64,000 nt of DNA, from positions 2,852,001 through 2,916,000 of the forward strand of contig NZ_LT629786.1 of the NCBI RefSeq assembly GCF_900105675.1, written 5' to 3'. The stretch comes from Pseudomonas synxantha. Lineage in GTDB: Bacteria > Pseudomonadota > Gammaproteobacteria > Pseudomonadales > Pseudomonadaceae. Each line of letters begins with the position of its first letter. The stretch's first letter is position 1. The notes below the pieces were generated by a model. That model was not told where the DNA came from. It ran no database searches and saw nothing but the letters and a program-made list of their open reading frames with translations. This document shows positions 35,692 through 44,225 of this stretch, piece after piece. A program made the translations under genes and the position numbers.

Positions 35692-36627
35692 ATGGAAAAG
35701 GCTGAGATCGAAGGCTTGTGGACCCACATTCACTGGCTGTCGGTGTTGGAGGAACACGGCACCTACACCGCTGCGGCTGCCCGCCTGGGGGTGAGCAAAT
35801 CCGCGGTCAGCCAGCGTATCTCCGACCTGGAGAAAGCCACCGGCACGCGCCTGGTGACCCGCACCACGCGCAGCGTGCGACTGACCGAGGCCGGGTTGTC
35901 CTTGACCCGCGACGTGCGCAGCGCCTACGCGCAGATCGCTCGCAGCTTCTCCTCGGTGCGCGACTCGGTCGGCGAGATTCGCGGCCTGGTACGCCTTACC
36001 GCCCCGGTGGCGTTCGCTCGGCAACAACTGGTGCCGCATCTTTCCGGTTTTTTGCAGCAGTATCCGCAGGTGCGCATTCAGCTCGATGTATCCGACGCCT
36101 TGAGCTCACTGGCGGCCGAGGGTTACGACCTGGCGGTGCGCCATGGTTTCCAGGTGCCGGAAACCCATGTGGCGTGGAAGCTGTGCGACACCACCTCGGT
36201 ATTGGTCGCCACTCGAGACTACCTGCAACACCACGGCGAACCGCGAACCCCGGCAGATCTCAGCGCGCATAACTGCCTCTACTACCCACGGGGCAGCGAC
36301 CAGCCGGCCTGGACCTTCGAACGCGGCGGTAAAAACAGCCAGCGCGTCACCGTGCCCATCGCCGGCAGCTTTTCCACCAACAACAGCGAAGCCTTGCGTG
36401 ACGCGGCGCTCAACCACCTGGGCATCGCCCTGCTCCCAGACTTCAGTGCCCAGGCCGCTTTAGCCAGCGGCAAGTTGGTGCAGGTATTGAAGGGGTGGAC
36501 GCTCAAGGGTGCGTTTGCCGATGAGATCTATTTGATCAGGCCGTACTCGCCCCATGTGCCCAAGGCAGTGACGGCGTTGGTGGGGTATTTGAAGGAGAAA
36601 CTGGCGGGAGGGTTTCGGTTCATTTGA
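35692..36627 (+). CDS. LysR-family transcriptional regulator, divergent from mmsA
   Basis: A 311-residue LysR protein with an N-terminal winged helix ([29 protein letters not shown]) and a co-factor-binding domain. Divergent orientation with a ~110-bp shared intergenic region suggests control of mmsA. Its ligand is unknown. Confidence 0.9.
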   Translation: MEKAEIEGLWTHIHWLSVLEEHGTYTAAAARLGVSKSAVSQRISDLEKATGTRLVTRTTRSVRLTEAGLSLTRDVRSAYAQIARSFSSVRDSVGEIRGLVRLTAPVAFARQQLVPHLSGFLQQYPQVRIQLDVSDALSSLAAEGYDLAVRHGFQVPETHVAWKLCDTTSVLVATRDYLQHHGEPRTPADLSAHNCLYYPRGSDQPAWTFERGGKNSQRVTVPIAGSFSTNNSEALRDAALNHLGIALLPDFSAQAALASGKLVQVLKGWTLKGAFADEIYLIRPYSPHVPKAVTALVGYLKEKLAGGFRFI

Positions 36628-36658
36628 TCAAAGGTGGTATTGGCTGGCATCAGTGAAA

Positions 36659-36685
36659 ATGTGGAAGGAGGCTTGCCCCCGATAC
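36659..36685. repeat. Single REP-like half element
   Basis: ATGTGGAAGGAGGCTTGCCC, a diverged half of the paired repeats, with no matching second arm nearby. It lies just after the LysR gene. Confidence 0.6.
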
Positions 36686-36699
36686 GTAACCACGATGCG

Positions 36700-36926
36700 A
36701 AGCGAGCCGCTCTTGATCTTGATCTTAGGCGCCCCGTTAAACCACGCTGGCCGGAATTCGACAGGGATTTGGGGGGTAAACCGGCAGGGATGCCGGTTTA
36801 GCCGCCCCGCGCCATGGATGGCGCGTGGCGGCGCCCCCCCAAATCCCTGTCGGATTACGGGCACACCGAGCCTGGGCGAGGTGCCGAGTGGTGGGGCAAG
36901 GACCTTTTGCTTACTTTTGGGTCCTT
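36700..36926. repeat. Structured ~400-bp intergenic repeat, copy 1, left part
   Basis: Near-identical to 61055-61306. It folds as nested inverted repeats: CGACAGGGATTTGGGGGG against the complementary CCCCCCCAAATCCCTGTCGG; inside it TAAACCGGCA-ggga-TGCCGGTTTA; and GCGCCATGGATGGCGC. It stops at 36926 where an IS element is inserted, and continues at 38188. Small frames across it are not real genes. Confidence 0.88.
36921..36926. repeat. Target-site duplication, left (GTCCTT)
   Basis: GTCCTT precedes the left end of the IS and is repeated at 38188-38193. The uninterrupted repeat copy near 61.3 kb has a single GTCCTT at this point, confirming it as the target. Confidence 0.88.
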
Positions 36927-38187
36927 CTGTACGGACCGGACACATGGTTGACACCTGTGCGGGGACATAGTGGACACATTATGCCCCGTAGTCAGGGTTG
37001 TTTACGTCGAAGGTCCGTAGAAATTGATGGCAGAAATAGACGTCAAACAAGCCATCTCTTTCAGCGTTAGGGCGTATTGCTATGTGTTGCCCACGCAGGC
37101 CTTTGGCGATGCTGAAGTAGCGTTTCTGAAAGCGAAATCGACTGTCATAAACCTTTGCCAATACATCATCTGGGCCATATTCAAAGTCCGACAGTTGCTG
37201 TGGATATGCCCAGGGGCTACTCCGATAGCGGTCCATCGGCACCTTGTAGCCCAGCGCCTGATGAGGGCGCTGCAGGTTATAAACCTCACGCCATTGATCA
37301 AAAGCCGATTGAGCGTCCATCAGTGTGGAAAAGTACCGTCCATCAAGTACTTCTGCTTTGAGCGAGCGGTGGAAACGTTCGATCTTTCCATTGGTTTGAG
37401 GGTGGCGAGGACGGCTGAAGCTGATCCGGATTCCCAGGCGAATCAGCCAGATACTCAACTCTGAAACCTCACCTGGATTGCGTGGCGAGCCCCAGGGAGC
37501 ACCGTTATCAACGTTGATCCGAACCGGCAAGCCATAGCGCTGGAAAACCTCAATCATCTTCTCCTTCACCGTGGCTCCCCGTTCGTTATCACAGGCCTCA
37601 ATGGCTAGGCTGAACCGGGAGTGGTCGTCCAACAGAGTCAGGGGGTGGCATCGACCTTGCTGCAGTGCGAAATGCCCTTTGAAATCCATCTGCCAAAGAT
37701 CATTAGGCGCGTCGTGTTCAAATCGCAGCGTCGCCGAATGCTCCTTCAGAGACGGTTGAATCAGGTCATGCCGGTGCAAGATATTGGTGACGGTGCTGGG
37801 GGCGATGCGCTTTTCCAACAGGCTACTAATTGTGCGTCCGCCCCATGCTGGATGGGCCTGTCTAAGTGTGATGACTTGTGCTTCCAAGGCCGTCTGGGTC
37901 AGTTTGGGACTGCTCGCTGGTCTGCGGGATTTCTCTTGCAGACCAGGCTGACCCAGCGCCTCGTAGCGTTTGAGCCACTTGTACGCTGTTTGTGGGCTGA
38001 TACCGAATCGTCGACACAGCTCACGTTTGTTGCTGCCGGGTTGCCGTGCTAAGGCAACGAACTCTTCTTTCAGGCTCATGGTGTCTCTCGTAGTCCAAGG
38101 CATGATGGCTTCCCGGCGAAGTTAGTTCGCCGCAAAGTGTCCACCATGTCCCCGCACACCCGTCAACCATGTGTCCGGTCCGTACAG
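36927..38187. mobile_element. IS481-type insertion sequence (1261 bp)
   Basis: The element is bounded by long terminal inverted repeats: CTGTACGGACCGGACACATG at the left and its complement CATGTGTCCGGTCCGTACAG at the right. Similarity continues inward to GTGGACAC for about 51 bp with a few mismatches. It contains one transposase gene and is flanked by a 6-bp duplication. It sits inside a non-coding repeat, so it breaks no gene. The near-perfect ends and intact transposase frame suggest it is potentially active. Confidence 0.93.
36979..38103 (-). CDS. IS481-family transposase
   Basis: A 374-residue transposase with an N-terminal helix-turn-helix (GSNKRELCRRFGISPQTAYKWL) and an rve-type DDE catalytic core (NDLWQMDFKGHFALQ; DDHSRFSLAIEACDNE; INVDNGAPWG; RHPQTNGKIERFHRSLKAEVL; YNLQRPHQALGYKVP). 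A start at 38103 has GGGAAG upstream; a second ATG at 38079 is also possible. The frame is complete within the inverted repeats. Confidence 0.93.
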   Translation of the reverse strand: MPWTTRDTMSLKEEFVALARQPGSNKRELCRRFGISPQTAYKWLKRYEALGQPGLQEKSRRPASSPKLTQTALEAQVITLRQAHPAWGGRTISSLLEKRIAPSTVTNILHRHDLIQPSLKEHSATLRFEHDAPNDLWQMDFKGHFALQQGRCHPLTLLDDHSRFSLAIEACDNERGATVKEKMIEVFQRYGLPVRINVDNGAPWGSPRNPGEVSELSIWLIRLGIRISFSRPRHPQTNGKIERFHRSLKAEVLDGRYFSTLMDAQSAFDQWREVYNLQRPHQALGYKVPMDRYRSSPWAYPQQLSDFEYGPDDVLAKVYDSRFRFQKRYFSIAKGLRGQHIAIRPNAERDGLFDVYFCHQFLRTFDVNNPDYGA

Positions 38188-38321
38188 GTCCTTCCAAAAG
38201 TGAGCCGCTGTAAGAGCGGAACCAATAGTGGCCGTCACCTAAACAATGGATATGTACTCGAACCCATCCAACATTCCGGTCGGCTATCAGGCCGCCATCG
38301 GGAGCAAGCCCCCTCCCACAG
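38188..38321. repeat. Structured intergenic repeat, copy 1, right part
   Basis: Continues the repeat interrupted at 36926, starting with the duplicated GTCCTT and then CCAAAAGTGAGCCGCTGTAA, GCGGAACC and AATGGATATGTACTCG, as in the copy at 61301-61435. It ends in a half REP (GGGAGCAAGCCCCCTCCCAC, 38300-38319). Confidence 0.88.
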
Positions 38322-38660
38322 GTACAGCGCCATACCAGAAGTTGTGTAGATACCTATGCCCCGATGAGGGCGTCCAATAAGTGCACCTGTGGCTGACCCA
38401 CCGCCATCGGGGCCCCCTCCCACATTTGCTATAGCTCATTCCTCGCGAATGCTTGCCTGATCCTCCGACTTATCAGCCCCTGCCATAGATAGCCCTTGCG
38501 CCGTAGTCTAGAGTCCAATAATGCGCGCGGGGTGGGGATGAAAATCCTGCCCGACCGCGTCGCCACACCAAGTCGCCCATGAGCGACCCCGAGGGAAGGC
38601 CATGCCGCACTCCCCTTATAAAAAACAAAGCACCACCAACCGTTGATCAGCAGGTGAGCC
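38322..38660. other. Non-coding stretch with one more half REP
   Basis: It holds a truncated half REP (CCATCGGGGCCCCCTCCCAC, about 38403-38422). After that comes sequence without a convincing gene up to the start of the 2Fe-2S subunit gene. It presumably holds the promoter of that operon. The minus-strand frame 38429-38677 overlaps the next gene start and has no recognisable domain, so I do not call it. Confidence 0.5.
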
Positions 38661-39116
38661 ATGGAATTACGTATCAACCAAAAGGCCTATCAAGTCGATG
38701 CCGAAGCCGACACCCCCTTGTTGTGGGTGATCCGCGACAATCTGGGGCTGACCGGCACCAAGTACGGCTGCGGCCTGGCCCAGTGCGGCGCCTGCTCGGT
38801 GCTGGTGGACGGCAACGTGGTGCGCTCCTGCGTCACCCCGGTGGCGGGCGTGATCGGCCGCGAAATCACCACCATCGAGGCCATCGAAACCGATGAGGTG
38901 GGCAAGCGTGTGGTCGCCACCTGGGTCGAGCGCCAAGTGGCGCAATGCGGTTACTGTCAGTCCGGGCAGGTGATGGCGGCCACTGCATTGCTCAAACACA
39001 CCCCGGCGCCCACCGCTGAGCAGATTAACGCGGCGATGATCAACTTGTGCCGCTGCGGCACTTATAACGCTATCCAGAGCGCCATGCAGGACCTGGCAAA
39101 GCAGGAGAGCGTCTGA
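38661..39116 (+). CDS. Molybdenum hydroxylase, 2Fe-2S subunit (IorA-like)
   Basis: A 151-residue electron-transfer subunit with two [2Fe-2S] clusters: the plant-type site CGLAQCGACSVLVDG ... RSC and the second site CGYCQSGQ ... CRCGTYNAI. It passes electrons from the molybdopterin subunit to the cytochrome encoded downstream. It is similar to isoquinoline 1-oxidoreductase alpha and aldehyde dehydrogenase iron-sulfur subunits. It overlaps the next gene by one base. Confidence 0.93.
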   Translation: MELRINQKAYQVDAEADTPLLWVIRDNLGLTGTKYGCGLAQCGACSVLVDGNVVRSCVTPVAGVIGREITTIEAIETDEVGKRVVATWVERQVAQCGYCQSGQVMAATALLKHTPAPTAEQINAAMINLCRCGTYNAIQSAMQDLAKQESV

Positions 39117-41362
39117 TGAATACGCCCATCAAGATTCCTCAAGGCCTGCTGGACCTGGCATCGGGTGAGCCTATCAATCTGTCCCGCCGCCGCTTCCTGG
39201 CCAGCACCGCCGTAGGCGCGCTGGTGATCGGTTTCGGCTTGCCGCTGGGCTCGGCCCGAGTACAAGCGGCTACCAGCGCCGCCGAACGTGGCACCCAGGT
39301 GCCGGCGTTCCTGGAGATTCGCCCGGACGGCAGCGTGCGCTTGCTCAGCCCGTTCATGGAAGGCGGGCAAGGCACCCACACGGCCATGGCGCAAATCGTC
39401 GGCGAAGAACTGGATGCCGACCCGGCCACTTTCATCGTCGAAAGTGCGCCGCCCGGCGAAGCCTATGTAGTGATGGAAAACGGTATGCGCATCACCGGCG
39501 GCAGTATGTCGGTGCGCATGAGCTATCCGACCATGCGCCGCCTCGGCGCCCTGGCGCGGGCCATGCTGCTGCAAGCGGCGGCTGAACAAATGGGTGTGCC
39601 GGTGGCGCAATTGACTACCCAACCCGGCCGCGTGGTGCATACCGCGTCGGGCCGTTCCCTGGGCTATGGTGAATTGGCCGGCCGCGCCCTGGACATGCCG
39701 GTGCCCGACCCGGCCAGCATCACCCTGCGCGACCCGAGCCAGTTCCGCTGGATCGGCAAGCCGGTCAAGCGCCTGGATGCCTACGACAAATCCACCGGCA
39801 AGGCGCAGTACTGCATCGACCTCAAGGTCGACGGCATGCTCCACGCCGCCGTGCAGCATGCGCCGCGCCTGGGCATGAGCGTGGGCAGCCTGCGCAACCA
39901 GGCCGAGGTACAAGCCATGCAAGGCGTGCACTCGGTGCATGTGCTGCCCGGCGCGGTGGCGGTGGTGGCCGAGCGCTGGTGGCACGCCAAGCGCGCGGTC
40001 GAGGCCATCCAGGTTGACTGGCAGCAAGCCCCTGCCGATTCGACGGTACGGGTGATGCCGGCAGATTTTTCCAGCGACAAGCACCGCGACTTCCTCGCCG
40101 CCCAGCAAGGCCCGGCCCGCGATGACGAAAACGAAGGCGACGTGGCCGGCGCGCTGGCCGCTGCCAAGACCCAGGTGCAGGCCACCTACCACAACCAATA
40201 CCTCAACCACGCCCAGCTTGAGCCGCCGTCGGCCCTGGCACGCTACAACCCGGACGGCACCCTGGAGGTGTGGTTGCCCAACCAGGCGCCGGATATGTTC
40301 CGCAACGACATTGCCAAGCGCACTGGCCTGGCCGCCGAGAAGATCACCTTGCACTCGCCCTTGCTGGGCGGTTTCTTTGGCCGGCATTTTCTCTATGAGT
40401 CCGCCAACCCTTACCCCCAGGCCATCGAGTTGGCCAAGGCCGTGGGGCGCCCGATCAAGCTGATCTGGACCCGTGAAGAAGAGTTCCTGCGCGATGTGCT
40501 GCGCCCGGTGGCGGTGGTCAAGTTCCGCGCCGGCCTGGACGCCAACGGCCTGCCGGTGGCCATCGAGGCGGTCAGCGCCACCGAAGGCCCGACCGAAGCC
40601 CTCGCCGGCAAACAGGGTGAAAAAATCGACCCAACGGCCATGGAGGGGCTGTCGGGCAAGGCCTATGCAATCGCGAACAAACGCATCGCGCAGATCTACG
40701 TCAAGGGCCCGGTGATGCTGGGCTACTGGCGCTCTGTAGGCAACTCGCTCAACGATTTCTTCTACGAAGCGTTCCTCGATGAGCTGGCGGACAAAGGCGG
40801 TCAAGATCCCTTTGACCTGCGCCTGCACCTGCTACGTGATAACCCGCGATTGACCACCCTGCTGCAAGCCGTGGGTGAGCTGTCCGGTGGCTGGAAGCGT
40901 GGCCCGTTCACCGCCGAAGACGGCAGCCGGCGTGCGCGGGGCGTGGCCATGGCGTCGCCGTTTGGCTCCCATGCGGCGGTGATCGCCGAAGTGTCGATTG
41001 AAAACGGCCAGGTCAAGGTGCATGACATCTGGCAGGCCATCGACCCCGGCAGCATCGTCAACCCGGCGATCATTGAAGCCCAGGTCCACGGCGCTGTGGC
41101 CCTGGGGTTGTCGCAAACGTTGATCGAGGAAGCGGTGTACGTGGATGGAAAGCCACGGGCACGCAACTACGACCTTTACCCAGTGCTGCCGCCTGCGCGG
41201 ATGGCGCGGGTGCATGTGCGTATTGTCGAGAGTGGCGAAAAGATGGGCGGTATCGGCGAACCGCCGCTGCCCGCGGTGGCGCCGGCGGTGGCCAACGCGG
41301 TGGCGCAGTTGACCGGCCAGCGCATCCGCAGTCTGCCATTGAGCCGCTACACCTTTAGCTAA
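39116..41362 (+). CDS. Molybdenum hydroxylase, molybdopterin-binding subunit (IorB-like)
   Basis: A 748-residue catalytic subunit of the xanthine dehydrogenase family, isoquinoline 1-oxidoreductase beta type. It opens with a twin-arginine-like signal (LSRRRFLASTAVGALVIGFG), placing it in the periplasm. Typical blocks are FLEIRPDGSVRLLSPFMEGG, NGMRITGGSMSVRMSYPTMR, HSPLLGGFFGRHFLYE, GYWRSVGNSLNDFFYE and GEKMGGIGEPPLPAVAPAVANA, whose Glu is the usual active-site acid. The substrate (N-heterocycle or aldehyde) cannot be read from sequence. No FAD subunit is present, which fits electron delivery to the cytochrome c gene next door. Confidence 0.92.
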   Translation: MNTPIKIPQGLLDLASGEPINLSRRRFLASTAVGALVIGFGLPLGSARVQAATSAAERGTQVPAFLEIRPDGSVRLLSPFMEGGQGTHTAMAQIVGEELDADPATFIVESAPPGEAYVVMENGMRITGGSMSVRMSYPTMRRLGALARAMLLQAAAEQMGVPVAQLTTQPGRVVHTASGRSLGYGELAGRALDMPVPDPASITLRDPSQFRWIGKPVKRLDAYDKSTGKAQYCIDLKVDGMLHAAVQHAPRLGMSVGSLRNQAEVQAMQGVHSVHVLPGAVAVVAERWWHAKRAVEAIQVDWQQAPADSTVRVMPADFSSDKHRDFLAAQQGPARDDENEGDVAGALAAAKTQVQATYHNQYLNHAQLEPPSALARYNPDGTLEVWLPNQAPDMFRNDIAKRTGLAAEKITLHSPLLGGFFGRHFLYESANPYPQAIELAKAVGRPIKLIWTREEEFLRDVLRPVAVVKFRAGLDANGLPVAIEAVSATEGPTEALAGKQGEKIDPTAMEGLSGKAYAIANKRIAQIYVKGPVMLGYWRSVGNSLNDFFYEAFLDELADKGGQDPFDLRLHLLRDNPRLTTLLQAVGELSGGWKRGPFTAEDGSRRARGVAMASPFGSHAAVIAEVSIENGQVKVHDIWQAIDPGSIVNPAIIEAQVHGAVALGLSQTLIEEAVYVDGKPRARNYDLYPVLPPARMARVHVRIVESGEKMGGIGEPPLPAVAPAVANAVAQLTGQRIRSLPLSRYTFS

Positions 41363-41378
41363 CCGACAGGGAACGCCC

Positions 41379-42722
41379 ATGAACAACCGCCGATTCGCAA
41401 GAACCGCAGGGTGGCTGGTGCTGCCCTGCCTGGTCGCCGCAGGCCTGCTGGCCTGGTACGTCACACGCCAGCCCGCTTCGCCTTTTGAACAGCAACAGGC
41501 TACAAGTTTCGAGCCCGCCTTGGTCAGTCGCGGCGAATACGTTGCGCGGGTGAGTGACTGCGTGGCCTGTCACAGCCTCGCCGGCAAGCAGCCCTTTGCC
41601 GGTGGCCTGGAAATGGCCACGCCACTGGGGGCGATTCACGCCACCAACATCACCCCCGACCGCGAGCATGGCATTGGCGCCTATAGCCTGGCCGACTTCG
41701 ACCGCGCCGTACGCCACGGCGTAGCGCCGGGCGGGCGACGGCTGTACCCGGCTATGCCCTACCCGTCCTATGTAAAGCTCAGCGATGACGACGTGAAGGC
41801 GCTGTACGCGTTTTTCATGCAAGGCGTGCAACCCGCCAACCAGGCGAACATCCCCAGTGACATTCCCTGGCCGCTCAATATGCGCTGGCCCATCGCCCTG
41901 TGGAACGGCGTGTTCGCCCCCACCGCCACCTATACGGCCAAGCCCGGCCAGGACGCACTGTGGAACCGTGGCGCCTATATAGTCCAGGGCCCCGGCCATT
42001 GCGGCAGTTGCCATACACCCCGTGGCCTGGCCTTCAACGAGAAAGCCCTGGATGAGTCCGGCGCGCCGTTCCTCGCCGGTGCCCTGCTCGACGGCTGGTA
42101 CGCGCCGAGCCTGCGCCAGGACCACAACACCGGCCTGGGCCGCTGGAGCGAGGCGCAGATCGTGCAGTTCCTCAAGACCGGGCGCAATGCCCATGCCGTG
42201 GTCTACGGTTCGATGACTGAAGCGTTCAACAACTCCACGCAGTTCATGCAGGACGAGGACCTGGCGGCCATCGCTCGTTACCTCAAGTCACTGCCCGGCG
42301 ACCCGCAGCGTGACGGCTCACCGTGGCAGTATCAGGCGGTCGCCAACACCCCGGCGCAAAACCCGGGCGCCCATACCTATGCCACACGCTGCGCCTCGTG
42401 CCACGGCCTGGACGGCAAGGGCCAGCCGGAGTGGATGCCGCCATTGGCTGGGGCCACATCAGCCTTGGCGAAGGAAGACGCCTCCGCGATCAACATCACC
42501 CTCAACGGCTCGCAACGCGTGGTGACCGCCGGCCTGCCGGACGCCTACCGTATGCCGGCGTTCCGTGAGCAACTGTCCGATCAGGAAATCGCCGACGTGC
42601 TGAGCTATGTGCGCGGCACCTGGGGCAACAACGGTGGCGCGGTCGATGCGAAGGCTGTGGGTAAATTGCGCGGGCATACCGACCCGGCGAGTAGCAGCCC
42701 GATCATCCTGCATATGCGCTGA
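41379..42722 (+). CDS. Tri-haem cytochrome c, electron acceptor of the hydroxylase
   Basis: A 447-residue membrane-anchored cytochrome with an N-terminal hydrophobic segment (GWLVLPCLVAAGLLAWYV) and three CxxCH haem sites (CVACH, CGSCH, CASCH), as in alcohol and aldehyde dehydrogenase cytochrome subunits. It lies 16 bp after the molybdopterin gene and probably passes electrons to the respiratory chain. The three genes form one operon closed by a REPIN-like hairpin. Confidence 0.93.
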   Translation: MNNRRFARTAGWLVLPCLVAAGLLAWYVTRQPASPFEQQQATSFEPALVSRGEYVARVSDCVACHSLAGKQPFAGGLEMATPLGAIHATNITPDREHGIGAYSLADFDRAVRHGVAPGGRRLYPAMPYPSYVKLSDDDVKALYAFFMQGVQPANQANIPSDIPWPLNMRWPIALWNGVFAPTATYTAKPGQDALWNRGAYIVQGPGHCGSCHTPRGLAFNEKALDESGAPFLAGALLDGWYAPSLRQDHNTGLGRWSEAQIVQFLKTGRNAHAVVYGSMTEAFNNSTQFMQDEDLAAIARYLKSLPGDPQRDGSPWQYQAVANTPAQNPGAHTYATRCASCHGLDGKGQPEWMPPLAGATSALAKEDASAINITLNGSQRVVTAGLPDAYRMPAFREQLSDQEIADVLSYVRGTWGNNGGAVDAKAVGKLRGHTDPASSSPIILHMR

Positions 42723-42735
42723 GTGATGTATGAAC

Positions 42736-42824
42736 TGTGGGAGGGGGCTTGCTCCCGATGGCGGTAGTTCAGTCACAGCTGCATAGACTGACACACCTAT
42801 ATCGGGAGCAAGCCCCCTCCCACA
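42736..42824. repeat. REPIN-like paired inverted repeat 5
   Basis: TGTGGGAGGGGGCTTGCTCC ... GGAGCAAGCCCCCTCCCACA, 14 bp past the cytochrome gene and convergent with the small lipoprotein gene. A possible bidirectional terminator. Confidence 0.88.
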
Positions 42825-42840
42825 TTTAGTCCAGGGACCT

Positions 42841-42990
42841 CTACTTGCTCTCGTCAGCCTTGCCTTCCTGCATCTGCACCGACGACTTGGTGCCGCTGGT
42901 ATTGTCCTTGGTGGTGTTGTCGGAGCTGTCAAAACAGCCGTGAAGCATGAACGCGCTGCACAATCCCAGACACATATAGAGCTTCTTCAT
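42841..42990 (-). CDS. Small lipoprotein, 49 residues
   Basis: The predicted peptide starts MKKLYMCLGLCSAFMLHGCF, a short signal with lipobox LHGC, then a polar Ser/Thr/Asn/Lys-rich tail (SSDNTTKDNTSGTKSS). It would be a lipid-anchored peptide of about 31 residues. A ribosome site is present (CAGCAGGTGAATC upstream). No family recognised; the lipobox and signal make it a credible gene. Confidence 0.72.
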   Translation of the reverse strand: MKKLYMCLGLCSAFMLHGCFDSSDNTTKDNTSGTKSSVQMQEGKADESK

Positions 42991-43237
42991 GATGATTCAC
43001 CTGCTGCTGAGTGAGTGATATCCAGGGCGCCAGACGAGCGCAACGTTCGTCGGCCCGTTATATATCTGTCCGGAACGAAGGCGCAGGCGTTCAACAAATC
43101 GGCGCAGGCTTGGACGAATGGTCGGCCACTCGTCGAAGCCTGTGCAAATTGTTAAAACTTTAGCCCCCACGGTCCCTTCAAATGCATATGAAGCGGCGCA
43201 TTCGCCCGCCACTTCAAGCACGCGCGGAGATTAGTTC

Positions 43238-43675
43238 ATGAACGTCCGACTGCCGATCACCTTGCTACTTATCCTTACGTCCTCGACGGCCCTGGCCGAC
43301 GCCTGCGATGTGGTTACACGCGGGCAAAGCGACCAGGTGCCGACGGTCGAGCAACATACCTGCTACCGCTACGAGGGCATGCCGCCTGAAGCCATCGACT
43401 GGTCTTGCAGCAACGAGAACAAAGAGATGATGCCCACTACGAAAAACAAGGTCGCGGCCTGTGCCAGCAACCATGTCGCCAGCTGCAAAGCCACGCCGAC
43501 CCAGGAGGCCCTGGCCAACCCCCATTCGACGTCCAAGGCGCCGGATCACGAAGGCGCATTGCTGCCCAAGAATGCCCGCGTAGTGACCTACTACTATGCC
43601 GCCAATGATCTGGTCCAAGCCAAGATCGACTGTGAAAAAGCCGGCGGCGAATGGGCCTCGCAGCCAGTCAAATAA
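43238..43675 (+). CDS. Secreted Cys-rich hypothetical protein
   Basis: A 145-residue protein with a signal peptide (VRLPITLLLILTSSTALA, cleavage before DACDVV) and six mature cysteines (ACDVV, HTCYRY, WSCSNE, AACASN, ASCKAT, DCEKAG) suggesting disulfides. It is soluble and periplasmic or secreted. No family recognised. It stands alone, 8 bp before the convergent CinA-type gene. Confidence 0.7.
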   Translation: MNVRLPITLLLILTSSTALADACDVVTRGQSDQVPTVEQHTCYRYEGMPPEAIDWSCSNENKEMMPTTKNKVAACASNHVASCKATPTQEALANPHSTSKAPDHEGALLPKNARVVTYYYAANDLVQAKIDCEKAGGEWASQPVK

Positions 43676-43682
43676 GGCTTCG

Positions 43683-44183
43683 CTAGCCTTGCTCACCGGC
43701 CAGGGCGCGCTGGTGAAAATGTGCCAGCCACTTCAAGGCATGCTCCGCCGCGTACAACTGTACTTGCTCACGAGAACCCAGGAAGCGTTCCTTGCGGCTG
43801 AAAATAGTCACCCCCTGCCCCACCCGATAAGCCCAGGCGAAGCAAATGGTCCCGGCTGGAATGCCATCCATGTCGTCAGGGCCGAGCAGCCCGGTGGTGG
43901 CCACGGCCACGTCCGCCGGACTGTCGTGCATCGCGCCTGCGGCCATCTCACGGGCGACCTCGCAACTGGTGAGGTTGAAGGTCTCAATCGTATACGCACG
44001 TACGCCCAACAAACGCTGCTTGGCTTCAGGGGAATACACCACGTACCCACTCTCGATACACGCCCCACCGCCCTCGACTTCCGACAGCAGGGTGATGATT
44101 TTCCCCGCTGTACAGGACTCGGCCGTGGTAAGGGTCATATCGTATTGTTTCAGGTAGTCAATAGTGGAAACGGCGATAGACAC
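43683..44183 (-). CDS. CinA C-terminal domain protein (nicotinamide-nucleotide amidohydrolase, PncC-like)
   Basis: A 166-residue single-domain CinA protein with the family motifs LTTAESCTAGKIITLLSEV, SGYVVYSPEAKQRLLGV, MAAGAMHDSPADVAVATTGL and GPDDMDGIPAGTICFAW. It deamidates NMN to nicotinate mononucleotide in NAD recycling. The GTG at 44183 is preferred because AGGAGG lies about 8 bases upstream; the GTG at 44201 would place that site inside the gene. This is probably a second copy besides the canonical pncC/cinA near recA. Confidence 0.85.
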   Translation of the reverse strand: MSIAVSTIDYLKQYDMTLTTAESCTAGKIITLLSEVEGGGACIESGYVVYSPEAKQRLLGVRAYTIETFNLTSCEVAREMAAGAMHDSPADVAVATTGLLGPDDMDGIPAGTICFAWAYRVGQGVTIFSRKERFLGSREQVQLYAAEHALKWLAHFHQRALAGEQG

Positions 44184-44225
44184 GGTTTTATCCTCCTGCA
44201 CGTCATGTGCGAGCCTGATGCTGGT

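Noticed and set aside
33969..35705. Plus-strand frame of 578 residues opposite mmsA
   Set aside because: Starts in a REPIN and runs antisense to mmsA; no recognisable domain.
36653..36970. Frames on both strands across the ~400-bp repeat (also 60994-61317 and 61114-61455)
   Set aside because: They follow the inverted repeats and hairpins; similar products appear only because the repeat is dispersed.
38429..38677. 82-residue minus-strand frame before the 2Fe-2S gene
   Set aside because: No domain, no ribosome site seen, overlaps the start of a real gene and repeat-derived sequence.
39062..40828. Minus-strand frame of 588 residues opposite the molybdopterin subunit
   Set aside because: Shadow of a well-supported gene on the other strand.
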